Shown here piece by piece: positions 1-5,229 of a stretch of DNA of 5,229 bases (position 1 is the first letter of the stretch; each line of letters starts with the position of its first letter). A program made the translations under genes and the position numbers. Under the pieces are notes generated by a model. It ran no database searches. It was not told the origin of the DNA and saw nothing but the letters and a program-made list of their open reading frames with translations. The stretch is taken from contig JAJFFA010000813.1 in assembly GCA_021776885.1 (NCBI GenBank), forward strand, positions 1 through 5,229, given 5' to 3'. This DNA is from Planctomycetota bacterium (GTDB lineage: Bacteria > Planctomycetota > UBA1135 > GCA-002686595).

Positions 1-80
1 CAGGATGCCATGGGCGCCGGCACCCCGGAAAGGTCGGGAGCGCCCGCTCGGGCTCGATCGGACCCAGCCTTTACGCGACG

Positions 81-106
81 CCCGGTTTCCGGCGGAAAGC
101 TTCGGG
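81..106. other. Weak imperfect hairpin in the leader of the DUF4287/DUF5655 gene
   Basis: Two nested arms pair: CCCG (81-84) with CGGG (103-106), and TTTCC (86-90) with GGAAA (94-98) around a three-base loop. It sits in the 157-base stretch before the first gene, where I see no convincing gene and no clear promoter. It could be the terminator of a gene left of the window (there is no T-tract) or a 5' UTR structure; chance is also plausible at this GC content. Confidence 0.2.
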
Positions 107-143
107 TCAGAAGTCCCCGTCGGCGCACTGGCTCTCAACCCCA

Positions 144-150
144 GAGGAGA
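144..150 (+). promoter_or_regulatory. Ribosome binding site deciding the start at 158
   Basis: GAGGAGA contains a GGAG core (146-149) that ends eight bases before the ATG at 158. This favours 158 over the in-frame ATG at 5, which would add 51 residues of Pro/Arg-rich sequence with no resemblance to the domain family. Confidence 0.75.
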
Positions 151-157
151 TTCCCCC

Positions 158-718
158 ATGCCCAAGTCCCCCGCCGAGATGGCCGCGGCCATGCTCGCCA
201 ACCTGGAAGAGAAGACCGGCAAGAGGCTCGAGGCCTGGCTGAAGATCGCAGCCCGCTCGAAGCTCGAGAAGCACGGCGCCCTGACCCAGCACCTGAAGTC
301 GGAGCACGGCGTGACCCACGGCTTCGCCAACCTGATCGCCCACGAGTTCCTGAACGCGGGCGCCGCGCCCTCGGACGGCGACCTGGTCGAGACCCAGTAC
401 TCCGGCGCGAAGGCCGGGCTCTTGCCGATCTACGCGACCCTGACGGCCCTGGTCGCCAAGCTGGGCAAGGACGCCGAGCTGGCGCCCAAGAAGGCCTACG
501 TCAGCCTGCGGCGCTCGAAGCAGTTCGGCCTGATCCAGCCCTCGACGAAGACCCGCGTCGACCTGGGCCTGAACCTGAAGGGCGTCGCGGCCAGGGGCCG
601 GCTCGAGTCCTCGGGCAGCTTCAGCTCGATGGTCACGCACCGCGTGCGCCTCGAGCGCCCAGGGGACGTCGATGCCGAGGTGCGCCAGTGGCTGAAGCAG
701 GCCTACGACATGGCCTGA
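158..718 (+). CDS. DUF4287 and DUF5655 domain-containing protein, function unknown
   Basis: This is a 186-residue soluble protein with no signal peptide or membrane segment. Residues about 5-65 look like DUF4287: a helical segment with MLANLEEKTGK, then the KHGALTQHLKSEHGVTHGFA stretch. Residues about 75-185 look like DUF5655: YSGAKAGLLPIYATL, then APKKAYVSLRRSKQFGLIQP, then a stretch rich in Leu and Gly (VDLGLNLKG) and a final VRLERPGDVDAEVRQWLKQA. The two domains are often found together in small bacterial proteins of about this length, so it appears complete. The biochemical role of the family is not established, and I see no catalytic motif that I could name. The start is set by the Shine-Dalgarno at 144-150. 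The next gene lies 131 bases downstream and has its own leader, so the two are probably not tightly coupled and the context gives no functional clue. The domain assignment is from recognition of the sequence pattern. Confidence 0.88.
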   Translation: MPKSPAEMAAAMLANLEEKTGKRLEAWLKIAARSKLEKHGALTQHLKSEHGVTHGFANLIAHEFLNAGAAPSDGDLVETQYSGAKAGLLPIYATLTALVAKLGKDAELAPKKAYVSLRRSKQFGLIQPSTKTRVDLGLNLKGVAARGRLESSGSFSSMVTHRVRLERPGDVDAEVRQWLKQAYDMA

Positions 719-764
719 GCGCTCGGCGCGACGCCCTGCGCGGGGATGCTGCATTGCGACCGGC

Positions 765-776
765 GCAGCGCGCTGC
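765..776. repeat. 12-base perfect palindrome in the 719-849 gap
   Basis: GCAGCGCGCTGC is its own reverse complement. It lies 47 bases after the stop of the DUF gene and 19 bases before the candidate -10 box of the next gene. It could be an operator-like site or part of a weak terminator (no T-tract follows). At this GC content a chance palindrome is quite possible. Confidence 0.25.
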
Positions 777-794
777 AAGTTCCTGAGCGCCCGC

Positions 795-800
795 TAGATT
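795..800 (+). promoter_or_regulatory. Candidate -10 box for the beta-helix gene
   Basis: TAGATT matches four of six bases of the bacterial -10 consensus. It is one of the few AT-richer spots in the gap and would give a leader of roughly 40 bases before the GTG at 850. No good -35 element sits at the right distance (CTGCAA at 773-778 is the closest, three of six). It is weak, offered as the only candidate in this gap. Confidence 0.2.
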
Positions 801-837
801 GAAGAGCCCTGCGACCTGGGTTCGGTCGCCCAACCGC

Positions 838-842
838 AAAGG
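838..842 (+). promoter_or_regulatory. Ribosome binding site deciding the GTG start at 850
   Basis: AAAGG ends seven bases before GTG at 850. The in-frame TTG at 799 would add 17 residues, including Arg and Lys, ahead of the signal peptide; it has no upstream purine-rich site and falls inside the candidate -10 box. Confidence 0.5.
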
Positions 843-849
843 CTCATCC

Positions 850-2985
850 GTGCTCTCCAACATCGCCCGTTGCCTGCTCGCCCTGGCCCTGGCCCTCGCC
901 ACGAGCGCGCGAGCCCAGACGACCCACGACGTCCCCGGCCAGTTCCCCACGATCCAGGCCGCCATCGACGCGGCGCTCTCGGGGGACTCGGTGCGCGTCG
1001 CCCCTGGCACCTACGTCGAGACCCTCGACTACCGCAGCCTGAGCCTGCGCGTGTTCTCGTCGGGCGGTCCCCTCGTCACCACCATCGACGGCGCCCAGGC
1101 CGGCAGCGTGGTCACTGTCTCTGGCACGGGAACGGGGCCCGGCACCAGCCTCGAGGGCTTCACGATCACCGGCGGCCGCGCCGTCATGCTCAGCGGCCGG
1201 CCCACCGGCGGCGGCGTGTACTGCTTCGAGTCGACCCTCGAGCTGCACGCCTGCATCCTGGTCGACAACGTCGGCTCGAGCGGCGGCGGCGCCGGCGGAG
1301 CCCACGTGGCCATGGGCAGCCTGCACCTCGAGCGCTGCACCTTCCGCGCCAACCAGGGCGGGCCCACCGGCTTCCGCTGGGGGGCCGGTGGCGTCAACGC
1401 CTCGCAGGCGACGCTGACCCTCGACGAGTGCGACTTCATCGCCAACGTGGGAGGCGACTCCCTGCCCTCGAGCGACTACACCTGGGGCGGGCCGGGCGGG
1501 CTGGCTGCGCGCTCCTCGACCCTCGAGGTCTTCCGCTGCCGCTTCGACGACAACCTCGGCGGCCGCGGGCGGAGCAGCGGCTACGGCGGAGCCGGCGCGA
1601 TCACCAGCGAGACCTTCAGCCTGATCGACCAGTGTGAGTTCCGCGGCAACCGCGGCGGGGACGGGGAGCGACTGGGCGGAGCTGGCGCCCTGTACATGAA
1701 CCGCCCGCGCGTACGCGACTGCCTGTTCGTGGGCAACGTGGGGGGCGACGGTGAGGGCGCGGGCGGCGCCGGAGCCATGCGCCTCGCCCACGCGGGCACG
1801 ATCGCCCAGCGCTGCACCCTCGAGTTCAACCAGGGCGGCCGCTCCGGAACCCAGGGGCAGGGCCAGGGTGGCGCGGGGGCCGTCGCCATGCAGAACGGGG
1901 CCGTCCAGATGATCGATTCGTCGCTGCGCTTCAACCGCGGCGGTCGGGCCGGCGAATCGGGGGCGCCCGGCGGCCTGTTGATCTCGGGCGACGCGCGCGC
2001 GATCGTCGACCGTGTGCTGTTCGAAGGGAACGTGGGCGGCCGCTCCGACAGCCCTGACTTCGCCGCCGGCGCCGGTGCCGTGTTCGCCCGCGACGATGAC
2101 CGGCGCTCGTTCCTGCTCTCGTGCGTCTTCCGCGCCAACCGCGGCGCCGACGCCATATTCCCGCAGCAGCGCCCCGGCATCGGGGCCGTGCAGGCCCGCA
2201 CGCGCTGCGAGGTCACCCACGGCACCGTCGTCGAGAACATCGCCGGCGTATCCCTGGGCAGCCCCGCGGTGGCCGGCATCGAGGACGGCATCGTACGCAA
2301 CTCGATCGTCTTCGCGAACCGCGGCGGAGCGCAGCTGCGCGAGCGCGCCGGGCTGAGCGCGTCGCACTCCCTGGTCCAGGGCGGCTGGCCCGGCGTGGGG
2401 AACCTCGACGCCGATCCGCGCTTCGTCGATGCCGCCGCAGGCGACCACCACCTGGCCTGCAACTCGCCGGCCCGCGATGCGGGTCTGCCCTTCTCGACCA
2501 ACGACGGCTATCCGATGCTGGACATCGACCGCAGCCTGCGCGTCTTCGGCGTGCGCCCCGACCTGGGGGCCTTCGAGTATTCCCTCTCTGGTAGCGGCGT
2601 CCGCTTCTGCGTTTCGAACGCGAACTCGTCCGGCTTCGCCGCAGTGATCGACGCCTTCGGCTGCGACTCGATCGGAGTCGGCAGCCTGCCCCTGCGCGCG
2701 GAGCCGGTGCCCGCGAACACGACCGGCCTGTTCTTCTTCGGCGACGTGCAGGTCCAGACGCCCTTCGGCAACGGCTTCCGCTGCGTCGGCGGTCTGGTCT
2801 GGCGCACGTCGGTGAGCATGGCCCAGGGCAACGTGCTGCTGGGCGATCTCGACTACAGCTCGACGGCGGGCAGCGTGATCACGGTCGGCTCGACCTGGTT
2901 CTTCCAGGCTCGCTTCCGCGACGTGCAGGCGGGCGCAGCGCTGTTCGACACCTCGGATGGCATCGGCGTGACCTTCCAGCCCTGA
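850..2985 (+). CDS. Secreted right-handed parallel beta-helix protein with choice-of-anchor Q type segment
   Basis: The protein has 711 residues from the GTG start. Residues 1-22 form a signal peptide: one Arg, a Leu/Ala core, cleavage after SARA. Residues about 26-58 carry the usual opening of secreted beta-helix proteins (PTIQAAIDAALSGDSVRVAPG). Residues about 100-435 form the helix, with ten copies of a C-x-F-x-x-N-x-G-G motif separated by Gly-rich loops often ending GGAGA. Residues about 518-577 resemble the choice-of-anchor Q segment: DADPRFVDAAAGDHHLACNS, then SPARDAG and PDLGAFEY. Residues about 583-711 are a beta-rich module with Cys at 587, 605 and 645, ending STWFFQARFRD and a final GIGVTF. 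I recognise similar modules at the C-termini of planctomycete surface proteins and suspect a role in sorting or anchoring. No polysaccharide lyase or pectinase active site stands out, so surface adhesion or a structural role is as likely as an enzyme. It is probably monocistronic and is convergent with the sigma gene 34 bases away. Confidence 0.85.
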   Translation: MLSNIARCLLALALALATSARAQTTHDVPGQFPTIQAAIDAALSGDSVRVAPGTYVETLDYRSLSLRVFSSGGPLVTTIDGAQAGSVVTVSGTGTGPGTSLEGFTITGGRAVMLSGRPTGGGVYCFESTLELHACILVDNVGSSGGGAGGAHVAMGSLHLERCTFRANQGGPTGFRWGAGGVNASQATLTLDECDFIANVGGDSLPSSDYTWGGPGGLAARSSTLEVFRCRFDDNLGGRGRSSGYGGAGAITSETFSLIDQCEFRGNRGGDGERLGGAGALYMNRPRVRDCLFVGNVGGDGEGAGGAGAMRLAHAGTIAQRCTLEFNQGGRSGTQGQGQGGAGAVAMQNGAVQMIDSSLRFNRGGRAGESGAPGGLLISGDARAIVDRVLFEGNVGGRSDSPDFAAGAGAVFARDDDRRSFLLSCVFRANRGADAIFPQQRPGIGAVQARTRCEVTHGTVVENIAGVSLGSPAVAGIEDGIVRNSIVFANRGGAQLRERAGLSASHSLVQGGWPGVGNLDADPRFVDAAAGDHHLACNSPARDAGLPFSTNDGYPMLDIDRSLRVFGVRPDLGAFEYSLSGSGVRFCVSNANSSGFAAVIDAFGCDSIGVGSLPLRAEPVPANTTGLFFFGDVQVQTPFGNGFRCVGGLVWRTSVSMAQGNVLLGDLDYSSTAGSVITVGSTWFFQARFRDVQAGAALFDTSDGIGVTFQP
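1252..2148 (+). repeat. Ten protein-level beta-helix rung repeats within the secreted protein
   Basis: The motif C-x-[FL]-x-x-N-x-G-G begins at residues 135, 163, 194, 230, 262, 291, 322, 357, 389 and 425 of the protein, with spacings of 28 to 36 residues. Eight of ten copies keep the first Cys (Ser at 357 and Val at 389 replace it), all ten keep Asn, and eight of ten keep the Gly pair (the first copy ends Gly-Ser, the last Gly-Ala). Each copy is followed by a Gly/Ser/Asp-rich loop of variable length. The DNA is not obviously repeated, so the copies are old or kept only at protein level. The pattern fits stacked rungs with an Asn ladder on one turn. Confidence 0.8.
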
Positions 2986-2988
2986 ACG

Positions 2989-3013
2989 GGCCCGGCGCGG
3001 GGGCCGCCGGGCC
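2989..3013. terminator. GC hairpin between convergent genes, likely bidirectional terminator
   Basis: Arms at 2989-2997 (GGCCCGGCG) and 3005-3013 (CGCCGGGCC) are perfect nine-base complements around a seven-base loop. The hairpin starts four bases after the stop of the beta-helix gene and ends seven bases from the stop of the sigma gene on the other strand, so it could serve both. There is no T-tract on either side, so a classical intrinsic terminator is not proven. Confidence 0.5.
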
Positions 3014-3014
3014 T

Positions 3015-3031
3015 CCGGGTCACTGACCCGG
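3015..3031. repeat. Perfect 17-base inverted repeat across the sigma gene stop codon
   Basis: CCGGGTCACTGACCCGG has eight-base arms around a single central base. On the minus strand it covers the last codons (Pro-Gly-Gln) and the TGA stop of the sigma factor gene. As RNA it would fold as a six-base stem with a five-base loop. With the hairpin at 2989-3013 it makes two stems in a row, which may strengthen termination or protect the mRNA 3' end. A protein binding site is possible but unsupported. Confidence 0.45.
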
Positions 3032-3982
3032 AACGGTCTTCGAGCGCAGGTACTGCGCCGTCGAGGCGCGCACGCGCTCCAGCAGCGGTTCGAGGTCGTC
3101 CTCGTGGGCGTCGGTCAGGTCGTCCTGGTTGGCCAGGCACCACTCGCAGGCCATCTCCCCCGTGTGGAAGTCGACGAAAGCCCGCGGTCCCTCGGACAGG
3201 GTCCCCGCCTGGTGCCGCGCCAGCCAGTGGCGCGCTGGACAGCTGACCCGGTCCCGGCGCCAGATCATGGCCACGTCGAGGCCCGTGTGCCCGGCCTCGG
3301 CCTCGTCGGCCAGGCAGGTCAGGAGCCCCGACTCGGGGTCCCCCGCCGCGGCGTTCGAGTCGGGCGCCGCGCCCTGGGCCGCGGCGCCGCTCAGGCGCGC
3401 GGCCAGCTCGCGCATGCGCTTGAGGGCGCGGAACTTGATGCCCGCCACCGCGGTCTCGTCGCGCAACCCGAAGCGCTTCCAGGTGTCGCGGTTGCGCCAG
3501 CCTCCCGCGAAGAGCGCCTCGATCACCATCAAGCGCGTGAACTCCTTGGCCTCCCAGGTCTCCTGCACCCAGTCGCGCAGGATCTCGACCAGCAGCGTGC
3601 GCCCCTGGCCGCGCACGTCCTCGCCGGCGACGATCGCGCTGGGGGTCTCGTTCTCCTCGGCCAGGGACTCGAGGGGCGAGCGCTCGTCGTCGTCCTCGGA
3701 GGCCGAGAGGGTGGTCGCCTTGCGCCGCCGCAGGTGGTCGATCGTGCGGTTGCGGCAGATCCCGAACAGGTACTGCTCGAAGGTGTAGCCCTTGTCGAAG
3801 GACCCGATGCCGCGCACCGCGCCGAGGAAGGACTCCTGCACGATGTCCTCCCGCGCCTGGGCGTCGGGCACACGCCGCGCGACGTAGGCGAACAGGCGGC
3901 CCGCATAGGCGCGCTCGACGCCGAGCCACTCGCCATCGTCGAAGGCCTGCAAGCGCTCGATGTCGGGATCGCTGTCGGCCAA
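3020..3982 (-). CDS. ECF-type sigma-70 family RNA polymerase sigma factor with C-terminal Cys/His extension
   Basis: This is a 320-residue protein, much longer than the roughly 180-200 residues of a plain ECF sigma factor. Residues about 24-88 are sigma region 2: AREDIVQESFLGAVRG for core polymerase binding, then YLFGICRNRTIDHLRRRK for the -10 element. Residues about 93-124 are an acidic linker. Residues about 130-198 are region 4, with a helix-turn-helix around FGLRDETAVAGIKFRALKRM for the -35 element. Residues about 199-320 are the extension: an Ala/Gly/Asp-rich tether, then CPARHWLARHQAGTL and FHTGEMACEWCLANQDDL, then an acidic helix. The start is TTG at 3982, chosen because GGGGAG lies eight bases upstream and no other start precedes region 2. 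The gene begins four bases after the kinase stop, so the two are probably cotranscribed and coupled. It should direct RNA polymerase to a specific regulon, under control of the kinase and/or its own extension. The targets cannot be read from this window. Confidence 0.88.
   Translation of the reverse strand: MADSDPDIERLQAFDDGEWLGVERAYAGRLFAYVARRVPDAQAREDIVQESFLGAVRGIGSFDKGYTFEQYLFGICRNRTIDHLRRRKATTLSASEDDDERSPLESLAEENETPSAIVAGEDVRGQGRTLLVEILRDWVQETWEAKEFTRLMVIEALFAGGWRNRDTWKRFGLRDETAVAGIKFRALKRMRELAARLSGAAAQGAAPDSNAAAGDPESGLLTCLADEAEAGHTGLDVAMIWRRDRVSCPARHWLARHQAGTLSEGPRAFVDFHTGEMACEWCLANQDDLTDAHEDDLEPLLERVRASTAQYLRSKTVPGQ
3137..3241 (-). other. Putative zinc-binding ZAS-like module in the sigma factor C-terminus
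   Basis: Cys248, His273, Cys279 and Cys282 of the sigma factor are spaced C-x24-H-x5-C-x2-C. Zinc-binding anti-sigma factors such as RsrA use C-x25-H-x3-C-x2-C, so the order and the long first gap match and only the His-Cys gap differs by two. The segment between also resembles the short helix and acidic or Gly turn of ZAS domains (LARHQAGTL, then FVDFH). Zinc binding and inhibition of the attached sigma domains are inferences. Confidence 0.45.
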
Positions 3983-3986
3983 GGGC

Positions 3987-5229
3987 CTAGCTCCCCCCCA
4001 TCGCGCCGAGGAAGAGCATGCCGACCGTCATCGTCGCGGCCCCGAAGAGGGCCATCATCACCACGAAGGCGGCCAGGCGCAGGACCCGTACCAGGAGGCC
4101 GCCCGAGGTGCGCAGCACCCGGTCCCCCACGGTGCGCACGACGCCCAGGATGCCGCGGAACAGATTGCCGACCAGGGAGGCCAGGACCTCGAGCCCCAGG
4201 ACCACCGTGGCCACCACCGTCGCCCCCGGTCCGCCGTGCATGCGCGGTGGGACGGGCACCGTCCCGCCTGCGGGCGGCGCCGGGGCCGGGACCGGGGCCT
4301 CGTGGAAGGCGGCGTGCAACGCCTGGTCGACCTCGCCGACAGCCTCCTTGATCTCGGCCCCGGCGCCGGAGACCGCAGCGACGACCTCGTCCATGGTCGA
4401 GCGCGCACCCGACTTGGCCTTGTCCTTGTCCTTCCCCTTGCCCGCAGCCTTCTTCTTGCCCTTCGCCGGCGGCCACTGCCAGGCGAAGCCGCGGAAGCGC
4501 GTGCTGTCGTCGCCGGTCTTGGTGGCCACGCCGCCGGACTCATCCCGCGCAGCGGCCGACGCGCCGGCGGCGTCCAACCCAGGGGCCTTGGAGGGCTTGG
4601 GCGAACGCTTGCTCGCCTGGGAGCCCTGCTGAGCGCTCTTGAAGCCGTCCCACATGCCCCGCGCCACCTCGACCGCGCCGCGCGCCAGGTCGGCCGCCGT
4701 CTGGCGCAGCTCGGAGGTCTGGGTGCTGGGCGTCTCGGGCACCAGCTGCGGGTCGCTGCCCGAGCCGTGGTCCGCCTCCACGCGCGGCGGCGGGGGCGGG
4801 ACCGGCCCGCGCGGCGCCCCCTCGAGGGCGGCGCTCACGAAGCCGCGCAGCTCATCGTCCTGGGTGCCCGAAGCGACCAGCTGATCGACGCGCACCGAGT
4901 CGCCCTGGCGCGCGGTCTGGTCCAGATCCGCGAGCATCTCGCCCACGCTCGAGTAGCGGTCGTCCGGCGCGAGCCGCAGACAGCGCTCGACGACCGGCCG
5001 CAGGCGCGCGGGGAAGTCCTCGGGGAACTCGGGCGGCGTGTCGTCCTCGCGCAGCACCAGCCCCCCCGCCGCCTCGGCCTGGAACGGCAGGCGGCCCGAC
5101 AGGGACTCGTACAGCATCACCCCCAGGGAGTAGAGATCCGCGCGGTGGTCGGCGCGGCTGCGCAGCATCTCCGGCGCCATGTACTGGGGCGTCCCGCGCC
5201 CGAAGGACAGGGTCATGCGCCCGTCGGTC
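3987..5229 (-). CDS. Membrane-anchored Ser/Thr protein kinase, 3' part only (runs off the window)
   Basis: About 413 C-terminal residues are visible; the frame is open at 5229, so the ATP-binding lobe and catalytic loop lie outside. Visible in order: the end of the activation segment with GTPQYMAPE (5195-5169), subdomain IX DLYSLGVMLYESLSGRLPF (from 5138), and the subdomain XI Arg in APDDRYSS (4958). The kinase fold ends near 4908. These motifs are those of bacterial Hanks-type kinases that phosphorylate Ser/Thr on partner proteins. A linker of about 225 residues follows, with a Pro run (4808-4785), helices, and a Lys-rich stretch (4463-4413). Two hydrophobic segments, about 4226-4160 and 4085-3999, flank an amphipathic Arg-containing stretch and leave almost no residues after the second. 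I see no PASTA, TPR or WD40 repeats and no outer sensory domain. The kinase probably sits on the cytosolic face, held by a C-terminal hairpin. The sigma gene four bases downstream is its likely partner. An internal ATG at 5216 is not the true start. Confidence 0.9.
   Translation of the reverse strand, partial: TDGRMTLSFGRGTPQYMAPEMLRSRADHRADLYSLGVMLYESLSGRLPFQAEAAGGLVLREDDTPPEFPEDFPARLRPVVERCLRLAPDDRYSSVGEMLADLDQTARQGDSVRVDQLVASGTQDDELRGFVSAALEGAPRGPVPPPPPRVEADHGSGSDPQLVPETPSTQTSELRQTAADLARGAVEVARGMWDGFKSAQQGSQASKRSPKPSKAPGLDAAGASAAARDESGGVATKTGDDSTRFRGFAWQWPPAKGKKKAAGKGKDKDKAKSGARSTMDEVVAAVSGAGAEIKEAVGEVDQALHAAFHEAPVPAPAPPAGGTVPVPPRMHGGPGATVVATVVLGLEVLASLVGNLFRGILGVVRTVGDRVLRTSGGLLVRVLRLAAFVVMMALFGAATMTVGMLFLGAMGGS
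3991..3996 (-). promoter_or_regulatory. Ribosome binding site of the sigma gene inside the kinase 3' end
   Basis: On the minus strand GGGGAG lies eight bases before the TTG at 3982 and overlaps the last Gly and Ser codons of the kinase. This supports the rare TTG start and suggests translational coupling of sigma factor synthesis to ribosomes finishing the kinase. Confidence 0.55.

Noticed and set aside
5..157. N-terminal extension of the DUF4287/DUF5655 protein from the ATG at 5
   Set aside because: The 51 extra residues do not resemble the family, and a good Shine-Dalgarno sits right before the ATG at 158.
799..849. N-terminal extension of the beta-helix protein from the TTG at 799
   Set aside because: It would put 17 polar residues before the signal peptide and lacks a ribosome binding site; GTG at 850 has AAAGG at a good distance.
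1252..2148. RTX-type calcium-binding repeats in the Gly-rich region
   Set aside because: The nine-residue GGxGxD periodicity of RTX is absent. The Gly stretches recur every 28-36 residues as loops between beta-helix rungs.
844..2451. 535-codon open frame on the minus strand opposite the beta-helix gene
   Set aside because: Its translation is a low-complexity Ala/Gly/Arg/Val mix with no recognisable domain. The plus strand here has a signal peptide, clear repeats and a known terminal segment. Long antisense frames are expected at this GC content.
3104..4351. 415-codon open frame on the plus strand opposite the sigma and kinase genes
   Set aside because: No domain pattern, ends in a Pro/Arg/Ala-rich tail, and crosses two well-supported minus-strand genes. 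It is a shadow frame.
1..5229. CRISPR array, tRNA or rRNA gene, insertion sequence, attachment site or phage gene
   Set aside because: I saw no direct DNA repeats with spacers, no cloverleaf or rRNA-like stretch, no transposase or integrase and no terminal inverted repeats. Base composition looks uniform, so there is no sign of recent transfer.

Overview
The window is very GC-rich and densely coding. It holds two rightward genes, then two leftward genes that form one transcription unit and run off the right edge. The best taxonomic guess is a planctomycete (Planctomycetota). Three things point that way: an exported beta-helix protein with a choice-of-anchor Q type segment followed by a C-terminal Cys/Gly/Trp module that I associate with proteins of marine planctomycetes; an ECF-type sigma factor with an extra Cys/His C-terminal domain; and a Ser/Thr protein kinase next to that sigma factor, an arrangement described for planctomycetes. 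This assignment rests on recognition by eye, not on a search.

Left part (1-849): a non-coding leader with one weak hairpin, then a small cytosolic DUF4287-DUF5655 protein (158-718) with a good Shine-Dalgarno. A 131-base gap follows, with a 12-base palindrome and a weak -10-like box. Middle (850-2985): a 711-residue secreted right-handed parallel beta-helix protein. It has a signal peptide, ten imperfect copies of a Cys-x-Phe-x-x-Asn-x-Gly-Gly rung motif with Gly-rich loops, a choice-of-anchor Q type segment and a terminal beta-rich module. Convergent junction (2986-3031): two adjacent perfect inverted repeats, one a likely shared terminator, the other spanning the stop codon of the sigma gene.

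Right part (minus strand, 5229 down to 3020): the 3' part of a membrane-anchored Ser/Thr kinase gene, then after only four bases the sigma factor gene. The kinase has the end of its catalytic domain, a long Pro/Ala/Lys-rich linker and two membrane segments at its C-terminus. The Shine-Dalgarno of the sigma gene lies inside the last kinase codons, so the two are probably translationally coupled. The sigma factor carries a C-terminal extension whose Cys/His spacing resembles a zinc-binding anti-sigma (ZAS) domain. The likely logic is a membrane kinase sensing a signal and acting, directly or not, on a sigma factor that carries its own inhibitory or sensory zinc module. The most interesting points are this sigma/kinase pair, and a run of seven G at the junction where loss of one base would fuse kinase and sigma factor in frame.
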